From Streptosporangium violaceochromogenes (lineage in GTDB: Bacteria > Actinomycetota > Actinomycetes > Streptosporangiales > Streptosporangiaceae): a DNA stretch of 64,000 bases. Below, piece by piece: positions 24,670 through 34,841 of the stretch; the stretch's first letter is position 1, and each line of letters begins with the position of its first letter. Location: positions 1 through 64,000 of the forward strand of contig NZ_BNBB01000012.1 in the NCBI RefSeq assembly GCF_014654615.1. Reading direction: 5' to 3'. The translations under genes were made by a program, and so were the position numbers. Below the pieces are notes generated by a model that was given only the letters and a program-made list of their open reading frames with translations, had not been told where the DNA came from and ran no database searches.

Positions 24670-25674
24670 TTATCGTGTGTCGCGTATCCCGAGGATGTAC
24701 GCCGCGGTAAGCGCGACGGCACGGTCTTCGTCATGTGACAGATCCGCGAGGGCCCGTGACGCCGTGGTTCCCGGGATGTCCGCGAGCGCCTGTGTCAGCC
24801 GTAGACGCGCGGACGGTTCGACGCCGCCGTGGGCGAGGCGATCGACGAGCCGGACGGCGATCCGGTCCGCCGGCGCGAGACGACTCGCCAGCGCGCTCAG
24901 CGCGTCGGCCGCGTCGACGTCATTCGTCCCCTCGACGACCATGTCGATGAGCGCCGGGATCGCGTCGGCTCCTCCCCGTTCCCCGAGAGCGAGCGCCGCA
25001 TACCCGCGGACCACGAGGTCGGGGCCGGTGAGGGCGTCCCGCAGCAGCGTGGTCGCCCCATCGCCCGGAATCTCGGCGATGCACCGGACGGCACGTTCGC
25101 GCACCTCGGCCGCCGGTGAGCCGAGCCCCTCCGCCAGCAGCTCCAGCCCGCCGTCGCCCGACCGCGCCAGAGCCCATCGAAGGGCTCCGGCGACGTTCGG
25201 GTCCGTCTCGCTCAGCGCCGCCTCGACCAGTGCTTCCACCGGCACCGGAGCCCCCTCGACGGAGGACAGGGCCGCGCGCTGACGCCTGTCGGCGCTCTTC
25301 GCCCCCAACCCCTGGAGAAGTGCGACGATCTGGAGGACGTCCTCCCAGCCCGCGGGTTCCGCGGCACCGATCCGGCGGAGCCGGGTGAGCAGATCCGTCT
25401 CAGCCGCGATGCGTTCTCGCGTCTGGCGGATGAGGTCGCCGACGAGATCTGAGGGCGTGAAGCAGGGATCGTCGAGCGCGCGCCCGACGTCACGCAGCGA
25501 CAGCCCCAATGACCGCAGGCTCTCGATATGGAAGATGCGCCGGATGTCCTCTCCGGAGTACTCCCGATAGCCGGCCCCGGTACGACCCGTCGGCCGTACC
25601 AGGCCGAGAGAGTCGTAATGCCTGAGCATGCGGGCGCTGACCCCGGACCGCCGTGCCACATCACCGATCAGCAC
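24670..25674 (-). CDS. MerR regulator fused to HEAT repeats
   Basis: This 334-residue protein has an N-terminal MerR winged helix (MLIGDVARRSGVSARMLRHY, then YREYSGEDIRRI) and dimer helix to about 115. From about 145 it has HEAT repeats (AEVRERAVRCIAEIPGDG, DLVVRGYAALALGERG). MerR proteins usually end in a small ligand or metal domain; a HEAT solenoid here suggests the signal is a protein partner. The start is a GTG at 25674, seven bases after the upstream HEAT gene ends, so the two form an operon. The two repeat proteins may contact each other. Confidence 0.85.
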   Translation of the reverse strand: MLIGDVARRSGVSARMLRHYDSLGLVRPTGRTGAGYREYSGEDIRRIFHIESLRSLGLSLRDVGRALDDPCFTPSDLVGDLIRQTRERIAAETDLLTRLRRIGAAEPAGWEDVLQIVALLQGLGAKSADRRQRAALSSVEGAPVPVEALVEAALSETDPNVAGALRWALARSGDGGLELLAEGLGSPAAEVRERAVRCIAEIPGDGATTLLRDALTGPDLVVRGYAALALGERGGADAIPALIDMVVEGTNDVDAADALSALASRLAPADRIAVRLVDRLAHGGVEPSARLRLTQALADIPGTTASRALADLSHDEDRAVALTAAYILGIRDTR

Positions 25675-25680
25675 GGCCCG

Positions 25681-26349
25681 TCACCCCTCCTCGCCGGTGC
25701 CGCCGAGGGCCACGACGCGCTTCGCCTCCTCGATCGCGAACTCGAACCCGGCCTCCGGGTCGCGCGACAGTCGTTCCGTGGCGATCGCGTGCGCGCGCAC
25801 CCGTGGGTCGGGATCCGTCATCGCGGCGTGCAGCGTCGGCGCGATCGCCCCACCGAGCGCGATCAGCGCCCGGCTGAGGCTCAGCCGCGTCTCGCGCCCG
25901 CCGCGCCCGAGCTGTGTCACCAACACCGCGGCCAGTTCGGGCTCCTCGCCGTCGGGCACGAGCACGACCGCCGCCCGCCAGGCGCTCCGCGCCACCTCGT
26001 CGTCGGCGTCGGTCAGAAGGGCCCGTGTGATCGCCGGCCATGCCTGTCGATCCCCGATCTTGGACAGCGTGTGCAACGCCTGGCTGCGTGCCTGCGCACG
26101 CTCCGAGCGGACCTCCCTGAGAAGTTCCGGGATCGTCATCGACGGCGAGTGGCGGGTGAGTGCCCACGTCAGCATGTCGCGCACATGAAACTCGGGCTCG
26201 ATCGCGCACCGTTCGATGAGCTTGCCGACAAACCGCGGGTCCGGGGTCGTGCCGGCCGCCAGCGCCGCCCGCAGCCGCACTGACGGGCTGCCGTCCTCCA
26301 GCCCCCGGAGAGCCCGGGTCGTATCCGTGTCCTGTTTCGGCATGGTCAT
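25681..26349 (-). CDS. HEAT-repeat protein, partner of the MerR-HEAT regulator
   Basis: This 222-residue protein is made of HEAT-like helical pairs throughout: GSPSVRLRAALAAG, EPEFHVRDMLTWALTRH, RAQARSQALHTLSKIGDRQ, DDEVARSAWRAAVVL, PDPRVRAHAIATERL. It has no membrane segment or enzyme motif, so it is likely a binding scaffold. ATG 26349 is chosen because AAGGAGGTGG lies nine bases upstream; ATG 26343 is possible. It is the first gene of the operon and its promoter carries a MerR-type palindrome. Confidence 0.8.
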   Translation of the reverse strand: MTMPKQDTDTTRALRGLEDGSPSVRLRAALAAGTTPDPRFVGKLIERCAIEPEFHVRDMLTWALTRHSPSMTIPELLREVRSERAQARSQALHTLSKIGDRQAWPAITRALLTDADDEVARSAWRAAVVLVPDGEEPELAAVLVTQLGRGGRETRLSLSRALIALGGAIAPTLHAAMTDPDPRVRAHAIATERLSRDPEAGFEFAIEEAKRVVALGGTGEEG

Positions 26350-26377
26350 CGGGACCACCTCCTTGACAACAGTGAAG

Positions 26378-26398
26378 ACCTTGTCACCGTGTCAAGGT
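26378..26398. promoter_or_regulatory. MerR-type operator/promoter of the HEAT operon
   Basis: On the minus strand it reads ACCTTGACAC-G-GTGACAAGGT, an almost perfect 10-1-10 palindrome overlapping a TTGACA -35. TTCACT follows after a long spacer of 19-20 bases. A dyad inside an over-long spacer is the signature of MerR-controlled promoters. It lies about 30 bp before the HEAT gene, so the MerR-HEAT protein probably controls its own operon. Confidence 0.75.
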
Positions 26399-26446
26399 CA
26401 AGGGGGCTGAGTCACCCCGGGTCTTGTGCCCCGGTAGATCGCCGCA

Positions 26447-26676
26447 TTACGAACGGTCGAGGCCCGCCGTCGTGTCAGTGACGGCGGGCTTGGACGCGGC
26501 GGAGAAGCGGCCGGCAAGCCAGCACTCGATGTCGTACAGCGCGGCTCCGGCCATGCCCGTCGAACGGGACGTGAAGCCGTGCGGTGATTCCGGATAGATC
26601 CGGAGGTCGACGTCGCCTCCGGCCGCCGAAACCCGGGCCGCCATGGCCATGTTGTTCTCCGGCAGGACGGAGGTGA
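26447..26676 (-). pseudogene. Alpha/beta hydrolase, C-terminal fragment
   Basis: The frame reads LPENNMAMAARVSAAGGDVD, LRIYPESPHGFTS and AALYDIECWLAGRF, the last third of an alpha/beta-hydrolase-3 type esterase. SPHGF carries the catalytic His. The nucleophile half is missing and no start signal is present. An M at 26650 opens a 67-codon frame but is internal to the family alignment. Confidence 0.65.
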
Positions 26677-26820
26677 GGGCCGGGCTGCTCTACCAGGACA
26701 GGGGAGTCTCGCTGAGCGATGTCCAGGCGATCAAGAACGGATGCCCGTCAAGCGTCTACGTGGAGTTCGCCGACGGCGGGCCGCGCGTTCTGGGGCCCCA
26801 GGAATCGGACCCGCGCGTGA

Positions 26821-27642
26821 ACGGCGCAGGGGAGTACGACGGACGAGGGCCGGCCGCCCGTCCTGGCCTGGTCGCCTCCCTGTGCCTCGGCGGGGCGGTT
26901 CGACTTCGACGACGTAGCCGTCGCCAAGGCGGCCGCAGACACCGGGGACCTCGATCAGGCGGGCTGCCGGGACGCCGCGCGGGCAGCGGTCGGCAACGGT
27001 ACGGACGTCGACCGTTACGGCACCCGGGCCCTGGAGGTGGGTGACCGGTTCTGCGAGGACTTCGCCGCGGGGGGCCGCGTGCTCCTCCTGCGCGTGGTGA
27101 AGGTGAGCGGATCCCCGGTCGCGGAGCTCACGTTGTCGGCGACCCTGTGGGCCGGGCCGGCGAAGACCCAGGGCGCCCCGGCGCAGCCCGGCGACAAGGT
27201 CTACGAGAACCAGCCCTTCACGGTGTCCGACGACGTGGCCAAGGCGAACGATTGCGGCGTCGGCGGCGTCGGGCTCGACGCGGACATGCCGAGCGTCAGG
27301 TACAGGCACGGCCTGTCCGGCGGCGGAGGGGACATCGAGTACTTCCCGAGCTGCCTGTCCGCGAACCCGAAGGTGCGGTTCGGCGGATACGTGGCCCGGG
27401 TGGAGGGCGGCGCCGACCTGGACGTCACCGCTTGCCAGGACGCCGCGGCGCGCGGCGAGAGCGACGGCCTCGACGTACCGGTATCCGGCCTGCGGACCGG
27501 GGACCGGTTCTGCGTGTTCGACGGCTTCGAAAAGCACGTCGCCCTGCTGAAGGTGACCGCCGTTTCCGCCAAGTCCCTCGTCTCGGTGACCTTCTCGGCC
27601 ACCCGCTGGGAGGCTCCCGAACCGTCGTGGCGGCGGCATTGA
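26821..27642 (+). pseudogene. Repeat-containing protein of unknown function, 5' end lost
   Basis: The frame has no usable start: a TGA at 26818 precedes it and the first GTG, at 27037, is internal. Two related repeats can be seen. The first has DLDQAGCRDAARAAVGNG... EVGDRFCEDF... VAELTLSATLWAG; the second has DLDVTACQDAAARGESDG... RTGDRFCVFD... VSVTFSATRWEAP. Paired Cys suggest an exported protein. I do not recognise the family. The region upstream (26677-26820) has protein-like sequence in another frame, so a frameshift may have removed the start. Confidence 0.5.
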
Positions 27643-27671
27643 TGATCGTCGGAGTGCCGCCCGGTGGGGAT

Positions 27672-27932
27672 TCATGGGGACGACGGAGTCGCCCGGGGGA
27701 GGGCGGGCATCGTCCTGGCGGTCAGAACGGTGAGCGTCAGAGCGCACAGCAGGAGCGCGAGGAGCTGGCTGACGTTCACGGCCGCCATGGTCCGAGTGGC
27801 CGGATCGATCGCATCGAAGGTCAGATGGAAGACGCGGGCGAGCGTCGCGGGCACGGCCAGGATCGCCAGCGCCAGCGGCAGGCGGGGAGTTCGCCTGGCC
27901 GGAACCCACAGGTGCATGATGACGCAGGTCAC
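27672..27932 (-). CDS. Small membrane protein, unknown
   Basis: An 86-residue protein with two hydrophobic segments, LPLALAILAVPATLARVF (about 19-36) and SQLLALLLCALTLTVLTART. GTG 27932 follows GGGAGGCGG at 10 bases. The open frame continues upstream through MRRSLLLAVVV, but that part is antisense to a likely Tn3 relic. No family recognised. Confidence 0.45.
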   Translation of the reverse strand: MTCVIMHLWVPARRTPRLPLALAILAVPATLARVFHLTFDAIDPATRTMAAVNVSQLLALLLCALTLTVLTARTMPALPRATPSSP

Positions 27933-28028
27933 GGCTTCACCGCCTCCCGGCCGGTGAAGGGGCTGCGGCCCCTGCGCGACCCGGACGCCGTCGACCTCGA
28001 CGATGACGACGACGGCCAGGAGGAGTGA
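27920..28028 (+). pseudogene. Tn3-family transposase, C-terminal tail relic
   Basis: The frame reads HGFTASRPVKGLRPLRDPDA and ends VDLDDDDDGQEE. Actinobacterial Tn3 transposases commonly end with a LRPLRDPDA motif followed by an acidic tail. Only this tail is present. The identification rests on a short motif. Confidence 0.45.
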
Positions 28029-28156
28029 GCGCCGCATCCGCCGTCCTGGGCGGGTCGTTGTACTCCGGGAAGCCCGCCGCCGACCGGCGGGGACGGGACA
28101 CAGAGGTTGCGGCAGCTCCGGCAGCGGGTATCCGATGAGGCTCAGTCGCTCCGTGC

Positions 28157-29059
28157 CTACGTCAAGCCGCCTCTCAGAACACGGTCGAGTGCCGCCCTGC
28201 CCGCGGGTCCCCATGTCGGCTTGCCGCCAGGAAGGCCCCGGTCGCCGTTCTGGCCCATGAGCATGAGGAACAGGCTCTTCAGGGCGGCCAGCCCGCGGGC
28301 GCGCCGGATCGTCCCCTCGTCCGCCTGCGCGTATGCGTCGAAGAAGGGTGAGGCGGCGTCGGAGGGAAGGACGACCCATGCGGCCGCGAGGTCCCACGCC
28401 GGATCGCCGGCGAACATGTCACCGAAGTCGATCACGCCCGAGAGCGTCCCGTCCGAGATGACGACGTTCGCGGGATGAAGGTCACCGTGCACCCAGAGCG
28501 GCGGGCCCTCCCACTCGGGCGCCGCGACGGCGTCGTCCCAGACGGCCCGGACATCGTCGGCGAGGTCGTCGGGGACGACGGCGTGGAAGAAGTGGTCGAA
28601 TCCGTCCGTGTACCTCTTGGGGTGGTCGCCGCGGTCCTCACTGATCGGCGCGTCTTCGGGCGCCTCCACGTGGAGTGCCTTGAGGAAACCCGCAAGAGTG
28701 TCGGCCGCGTGGTCGCCGCGGCCGATGGAGGCGTAGTCCAGTGGCTCGCCGGGGATCCACGTCATGATGGCCCAGGGCTTCGGGAAGCGCGCGGACGCTT
28801 CACCGATCCGTACGGGGTTGGGGACCGGAAGCGGCAGGCGCGGGGCCAGGACGGGCAGCCACCGGCACTCCTTGCGCAGGAGGTCCGGGGCACCTTCTGT
28901 ACGCGGCACGCGCACAGCCAGGTCGTCCCCAAGACGCCACATTTGGTTGCCCCACCCACCCGCCACTTCGCGGATGGCCAGTCCTGCAAGGTCCGGATGC
29001 TGCTCCTGCAGCAGGTCATGGACCAGGTCTGTGGTGATCTCGATCTCGGAGCCGGTCAT
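28157..29059 (-). CDS. APH-family phosphotransferase
   Basis: This 300-residue kinase-like protein has the catalytic loop WVHGDLHPANVVI near 188-200 and the metal-binding VIDFGDMFAGDPAWDLA that follows. The N-lobe begins IREVAGGWGNQMWRLGDDL. This is the APH fold; such enzymes phosphorylate aminoglycosides, macrolides or metabolites, and the sequence does not tell which. ATG 29059 gives a normal length; the frame upstream belongs to a methyltransferase relic. It lies between two mobile relics, so it may be acquired. Confidence 0.82.
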   Translation of the reverse strand: MTGSEIEITTDLVHDLLQEQHPDLAGLAIREVAGGWGNQMWRLGDDLAVRVPRTEGAPDLLRKECRWLPVLAPRLPLPVPNPVRIGEASARFPKPWAIMTWIPGEPLDYASIGRGDHAADTLAGFLKALHVEAPEDAPISEDRGDHPKRYTDGFDHFFHAVVPDDLADDVRAVWDDAVAAPEWEGPPLWVHGDLHPANVVISDGTLSGVIDFGDMFAGDPAWDLAAAWVVLPSDAASPFFDAYAQADEGTIRRARGLAALKSLFLMLMGQNGDRGLPGGKPTWGPAGRAALDRVLRGGLT

Positions 29060-29099
29060 GCGAAGCCACGCTACTAGGGCAGGATTCCGGCTTCGCCTG

Positions 29100-29240
29100 C
29101 GGTCCGCGACCGGCTGACTGCCTGAGCCGCAGCCCGCGTCCAGGATCCGACGGCCGGCCACGTCTCCGGCGAGGGCCGACATCGCGGGCCACGAGGCTGT
29201 TCTCGTTCTCCGCCGAGTACGCCTGCGTGAGCCCGGAGTG
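29100..29240 (-). pseudogene. SAM methyltransferase, N-terminal fragment
   Basis: Two adjacent frames read YSAENENSLVARD and MSALAGDVAGRRILDAGCGS. The latter is motif I (DAGCGSG) of class I methyltransferases, preceded in the family by a linker like the former. A small deletion shifts the frame between them, and the sequence ends shortly after motif I. It is a relic. Confidence 0.55.
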
Positions 29241-29270
29241 CGGCCGCAGGGCGGTGGCCATCAGGTCCGT

Positions 29271-29760
29271 TTGACATCCTCTCCGCCCTAAAGGACGGAG
29301 ATTCCCGCCTGCCGCGTGGGCTTCGGGTGGGTTACTGCCTCGCCGCGCTGCGCCGGGACAAGTCCCGGTCTTACCTGCGCTCCACAGTCGTGCCGACGAA
29401 CCGCGACCAGCCCGCGTCGTGAACCGACTTGGCCGGCTTCGTACGTGCCATTTCCCGGAGATCGAGGCGAAGAAGTTGCGGTACGCGGTGTTCAGGTCGC
29501 CGGGCGCCTGCTGAAGGACCACGGCGGACACCTCGCCCAGCCAGGCGCGTTCCGGGGTCGGCTTCGCTTGCGTAATCCCGCTTCGACAGGTCCCCGTCCG
29601 AGATGTACGGCAGGCCCTGCTCACGGGCGTCCCGCCTGATGCGCAGCCCGTCGTTGAACACCGTCCGCGCGCACCCGAACGCCTTGGCCAGCGCGACACG
29701 CTGACCCGGCGTCGGGGAGAGGCGGAAGTGGGCCTTCACCCCCGGCCTGAAGGCCGGAAT
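29271..29760 (-). mobile_element. Decayed TnpB (IS200/IS605-type) element
   Basis: The minus strand ends GGATGTCAA with a CTCCG/CGGAG hairpin just before it (29281-29300), like the right end of the intact copy at 18931. At the other end the hairpin CCGGCCTGAAGGCCGG (29742-29757) matches the intact left end. Between them only part of tnpB remains, with a frameshift and a large internal deletion. The 0.5-kb remnant keeps both ends, so it could be moved in trans, like a PATE/MITE derivative. Confidence 0.65.
29403..29740 (-). pseudogene. TnpB fragment (frameshifted N-terminal part)
   Basis: KAHFRLSPTPGQRVALAKAF and GCARTVFNDGLR are the first helices of TnpB. GLPYISDGDLSKR follows. The next segment, GEVSAVVLQQAPGDLNTAYR then NFFASISGK, is in another frame, so there is a frameshift near 29560. 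The RuvC domain is absent. It is not closely related to the intact copy. Confidence 0.75.
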
Positions 29761-30040
29761 ACTGGCCCGCGCTCCGGTAGCGGCCCAGCACGTTGAGGTT
29801 CTTGCGCTTGAGCGAGGACAGCCGGGGCACATCCTCATCCTTGATCTCGCGGCCTTGGTGCGGAACCTGGCGGGCTTCGGCGACCGCGATGCACGCGGAT
29901 CCCCGGTGTCGTGGTTGAGCGCGGGATTCCTGATCCCGGCATGGATGTCGTCCGAGGTCATGGGGCGGTTCCGGTGAGCCGGGCGTGAAGATGGAGGCCA
30001 ACTTGCGGGAATTGTCATTCCCGGTAGTTGGTAAGGGGAG

Positions 30041-30096
30041 TCAGCAGCACAACAAATCATAATTATTGATTTTGATTTTCTGGAAAATAAAAAATG
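30041..30096 (+). promoter_or_regulatory. AT-rich promoter region of the coiled-coil gene
   Basis: ACAAATCATAATTATTGATT then TTGATTTTCTGGAAAATAAA is strikingly AT-rich in a GC-rich replicon. It lies 30-90 bp before the coiled-coil gene. It could be an UP element, a binding site for a nucleoid protein (Lsr2-type), or a sign of foreign origin. Confidence 0.5.
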
Positions 30097-30127
30097 CTAC
30101 CCTGGGGAGGTGAGCGAGAGGACGGGC

Positions 30128-31330
30128 ATGGTCACACCGTGCAGGCACTGCGGTACGCCGATCGAGCAGCGCCCCGGGCGGGGGCGCCCCCGGGCGTACT
30201 GCCCGCAAGGGGACTGCCAGGTGGCGGCCAAGCGGGAACGGGAGATGAAGCGCGCGACACCCGGCCTGGAGGGGGCGCTGGCCCGCGCGGAGGAGTTCTA
30301 CGAACGCATGGAGAAGGGCATGGCGGCGATGATCACGCCACTGGCGCAGGTCCTGGCCGACGAGCTGAGCCCGGCCGGGGTGGAGGCCCGGCTGAGCGCG
30401 GTCCAGGCCGAGGCCCACACCCGGGTGGCCATCGCGCGGACCGAACGCGAGCAGGCGTTCGAGCAGGTACGGCTGGCACGCGAGGCCACCGGCCACGCCC
30501 GCGGGGAGCGGGACGCGATGGCCCGGCAGGTGGAGGAGGCCCACGCCGAGCGAGACGTCGCCCTGGCCGACGCCGAGACCGCAAGGGAGCAGGCCCTGGC
30601 CGCGCTGCACGAGGCGGCCACCACCGAGCGCCTGGCCAGGCACGCCGAACAGGAGGCCCGTCGCCGGGCCGAGCGGGCGGAGGCCGCCAGGGACGCCGCG
30701 GTCCGGGAGATGGCCGGGCGGGTGGAGGCCGCCGAGGCCGAGGCGGAGCAGGCGCGGGCGCTGGCCGTCCACGAGCGGGAACGGGCCGAGCAGGCGCGCG
30801 CTGAAGGGGACCTGGCCAGGCGGGAGGCGGAGGCCGCGCAGCGGGCGCGGGCCGACGCCGAACGCGCCGCCGTCGCCTCCGAGGCGCGGGCGCAGACGGT
30901 CTCGGCCGAGCGAGACCGGGCGGAGGCACGGGCCGGTGACGAGTCTCGGGCGCGGGCGCAGGCCGTGGCCGAGGCGACCGAGGCGCGGGCGCAGGCCGCC
31001 CGGGCCGACAAGGAGGCGGCCCAGCTCACCAGGCGGACGGTGCGGCAACTGGCGGAGGCCGACGAGCGGGCCGCCCGGCGGGTCGCCGAGGCGCAGGAGC
31101 GGGCGGCGGCGAAGGTCGCGCAGGCGGAGAGCGAGCGCGACGAGGCCCGGATGCGGCTCACCATGGAGCAGATGAGGCTGTCGGACCTGCGGGAGCAGTT
31201 GGAGGCGGCCCGCGCCGAGGCCGACCGGCTGCGGGAACGGGCGGTGGCCGCGGAGTTGCGCGCCGCGGCGGGCGGGGGTGCCGGCGGTAATGCGGAAATT
31301 TCCAAAGAAGTACCTCCTGACCTGCGATAA
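30128..31330 (+). CDS. Cys4-knuckle coiled-coil protein, unknown function
   Basis: This 400-residue protein begins with a compact Cys4 motif: Cys5 and Cys8 in TPCRHCGTPIE, then GRGRPRAYCPQGDCQ with Cys25 and Cys30. From about 40 to 385 it is one long Ala/Glu/Arg-rich coiled coil. It has no membrane segment. Long coiled coils behind a small DNA-binding head recall KfrA-type plasmid or chromosome-organising proteins, but I can't identify it. ATG 30128 (AGAGGA upstream) is preferred; GTG 30110 overlaps the GGGGAGG itself. It stands alone next to mobile relics behind an AT-rich promoter. Confidence 0.75.
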   Translation: MVTPCRHCGTPIEQRPGRGRPRAYCPQGDCQVAAKREREMKRATPGLEGALARAEEFYERMEKGMAAMITPLAQVLADELSPAGVEARLSAVQAEAHTRVAIARTEREQAFEQVRLAREATGHARGERDAMARQVEEAHAERDVALADAETAREQALAALHEAATTERLARHAEQEARRRAERAEAARDAAVREMAGRVEAAEAEAEQARALAVHERERAEQARAEGDLARREAEAAQRARADAERAAVASEARAQTVSAERDRAEARAGDESRARAQAVAEATEARAQAARADKEAAQLTRRTVRQLAEADERAARRVAEAQERAAAKVAQAESERDEARMRLTMEQMRLSDLREQLEAARAEADRLRERAVAAELRAAAGGGAGGNAEISKEVPPDLR

Positions 31331-31744
31331 CGAAGTGTCCTGCGGATGAGGTCCCGATTCGATTACGGTGGTGGGCCACAGGCTCGGCGCTCACGCCCGT
31401 GCCGTGCCGGGTTCTGTTCGTCGTGGTCGCGACTGGTCTCGGGCAGGCGCGGTGTCGCCGGCACCTTACGCAGTCCAAGCCGGGTGGGGGCGCCGTCGTG
31501 GTGGCGTGCCGTCGCTGTCCGGGTGGTACTCGAAGTGCCGCCATTCGTCGTCGTACTGTCCGGGTCACCGTGGCCGGTGCCGGGAAGGGCGTCGATCCTC
31601 GGGACTGCCCGCAGGAACGGTAGCGCCCTGTCCACACGGGCCCGTTCGGAGTCGTGATCACGTGGCTGGAAAAGGAGTGGACGGGATGACGCTCGGGCTT
31701 GTAGTTTGCGGTTGACCGTGACACCGCCCGAGGAGGTGAGACCC
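31331..31744. other. Region upstream of the rox leader
   Basis: I call no gene in these 414 bases; frames on both strands lack starts or recognisable content. The AGGAGG at 31731-31736 belongs to the leader peptide. The promoter of the rifampin monooxygenase must lie here; I could not recognise a rifamycin-associated element with confidence. Confidence 0.4.
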
Positions 31745-33397
<1,653 letters not shown>

Positions 33398-33398
<1 letters not shown>

Positions 33399-33721
33399 TG
33401 ATCTACTGGCACGTCGAGCGGAAGAACGTCCGTGTCTACTCCCCGCTCAAAAGCCGTTCGTCGTCCGGGGTCGCCGCGATGATCGAGGGTCTGCCGCGGC
33501 ACTGCACCGACGCCGGGATCGAGTCCGGCTACGTCGACACGCACGGCGCGAGCGTTGTCGGGTTCGCCTTCGCCGAGCCGCTGAACTTCCGCCTGCTGCC
33601 AAGGCTGAGGAACATCGGCAGCATTCGCCCGTATCGCCCGGACGACGCCCCACCGGGCCGGCCGACGCTCGGCCGCCTCGCTGACGCGGCCGATCCGCCC
33701 ACTGAAACGAGGGATCCATGA
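33398..33721 (+). pseudogene. Tn3 transposase catalytic-domain fragment, in-frame and coupled
   Basis: This 107-codon frame starts on an ATG overlapping the rox stop (ATGA) and ends on a TGA overlapping the next gene's ATG (ATGA). It reads [20 protein letters not shown], then [19 protein letters not shown] and [19 protein letters not shown], the DDE region of Tn3-family TnpA. Most of the transposase is missing, so it is inactive. The tidy overlaps mean it would still be translated as part of the operon. Confidence 0.85.
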
Positions 33722-34671
33722 CCACGTTCCTGACACCACAACAGCGCGCCGACCGCACCCTCGCCGCCGTCGGGGCAGCCGTCGCGGCCGGGCGTGGGCT
33801 CGGCCTGGCCGTCACCGAGCCCACGGTGCTCCACGACGTCTTCTCGGTCGTCGTCCACCTGGCCCCCTCGCCGGTCGTGGCCCGAATTCCCACCGTCCTG
33901 CCCCGCCCGGACGACCTGGCCGCCATCGCGCGCCGCCAGCAGGACGAGCTGGATGTCACGCGGTGGCTGGCCGACCAGAGAATCCCCGTGATCGCGCCCA
34001 GCCCGCTCGTGCCGCGTGAGCCCGTGCAACGCGACGGGTTCTCGATGACGTTCTGGCCGTTCGTCGAGGAGGCTCGGGACAAGGAACCCGACTACGTGGC
34101 GAACGCCGAGAGCGTCGCCGATCTGCACGCGGCACTGCGCGCCTACCCGGGCCGCCACCTGGAGTTCCTGTCCGCGGCCGACCCGCGGTTCATCACGGAC
34201 AGCCTCGCCCTGCTCGACCGGCATCCCGACCTGATCGGAGCGGCCGAGCTCGACCGGGCCCGCCGTGAATGGCGGCTCCTCGAACCCCTCGTACGCTCAC
34301 GCAGCGCCTTCGAGGCCCGGTTTCCCGGCGTCGACCTCCAGCCCGTCCACGGCGACTCCCCGCCCGCGAACATCTTCAACGCGGTGGACGGCGACCTCTA
34401 CGCCGACTTCGAACTGGTCACACTGGGGCCCGTCGAGTGGGACCTGGCCGCTCTCGGACCCGAGCACGAAGCCGCCTACAACCGCGGCGCACGACGCAAC
34501 GGCACGAGGCCGCTCGACGAGGAGGTCCTCGCCTTCGTCAACGCCCTGGGCATGCTGCGGGTCATCGCCACCCTCACCCTGGTCCCGCAGCTTCCCGAAC
34601 TGGTGGGGTACCTCAAGCCCGCGGTCGACCACTGGCGGGCGACGCCCTTCGCCGCCGGCATGAGCAGCTGA
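33718..34671 (+). CDS. APH-like phosphotransferase downstream of rox
   Basis: This 317-residue kinase-like protein has the catalytic loop [12 protein letters not shown] and the following acidic motif [20 protein letters not shown]. The N-lobe contains [19 protein letters not shown]. The Ser-Pro-Pro in place of the usual Leu-His-Pro is a variant seen in some APH-like enzymes. ATG 33718 overlaps the stop of the Tn3 fragment, so it is cotranslated with rox. The substrate cannot be read from sequence; a resistance role is suggested only by its partner. Confidence 0.8.
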   Translation: MTTFLTPQQRADRTLAAVGAAVAAGRGLGLAVTEPTVLHDVFSVVVHLAPSPVVARIPTVLPRPDDLAAIARRQQDELDVTRWLADQRIPVIAPSPLVPREPVQRDGFSMTFWPFVEEARDKEPDYVANAESVADLHAALRAYPGRHLEFLSAADPRFITDSLALLDRHPDLIGAAELDRARREWRLLEPLVRSRSAFEARFPGVDLQPVHGDSPPANIFNAVDGDLYADFELVTLGPVEWDLAALGPEHEAAYNRGARRNGTRPLDEEVLAFVNALGMLRVIATLTLVPQLPELVGYLKPAVDHWRATPFAAGMSS

Positions 34672-34841
34672 TACCGACCGGCTGGTGCTGAGTCTGATCC
34701 CCACTCGTCGATGGCGCCCTTGTCACGGTCGTGCCACAGCCGCGACCGTCGCCGACATCGCCGTCAGTCGCAGGTTCGGCCCGACCCTCCCGTACGCCAA
34801 GGACGGGAGGGGTGGCAATCCCCTGAAACCGTGGAGACTCT

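Noticed and set aside
28029..28156. The upstream extension of the 27672 membrane gene to MRRSLLLA
   Set aside because: That segment is antisense to the Tn3 tail relic, and a GTG with a better ribosome binding site lies at 27932.
30298..31305. Long Ser/Ala/Arg-rich open frame antisense to the coiled-coil gene
   Set aside because: It is the mirror of a low-complexity GC-rich gene, has no ribosome binding site and no family features.
31600..31744. A rifamycin-associated element upstream of rox
   Set aside because: I could not recall the consensus with certainty, and GGGCTTGTAGTTTGCGG is not palindromic. A search with the published motif would decide.
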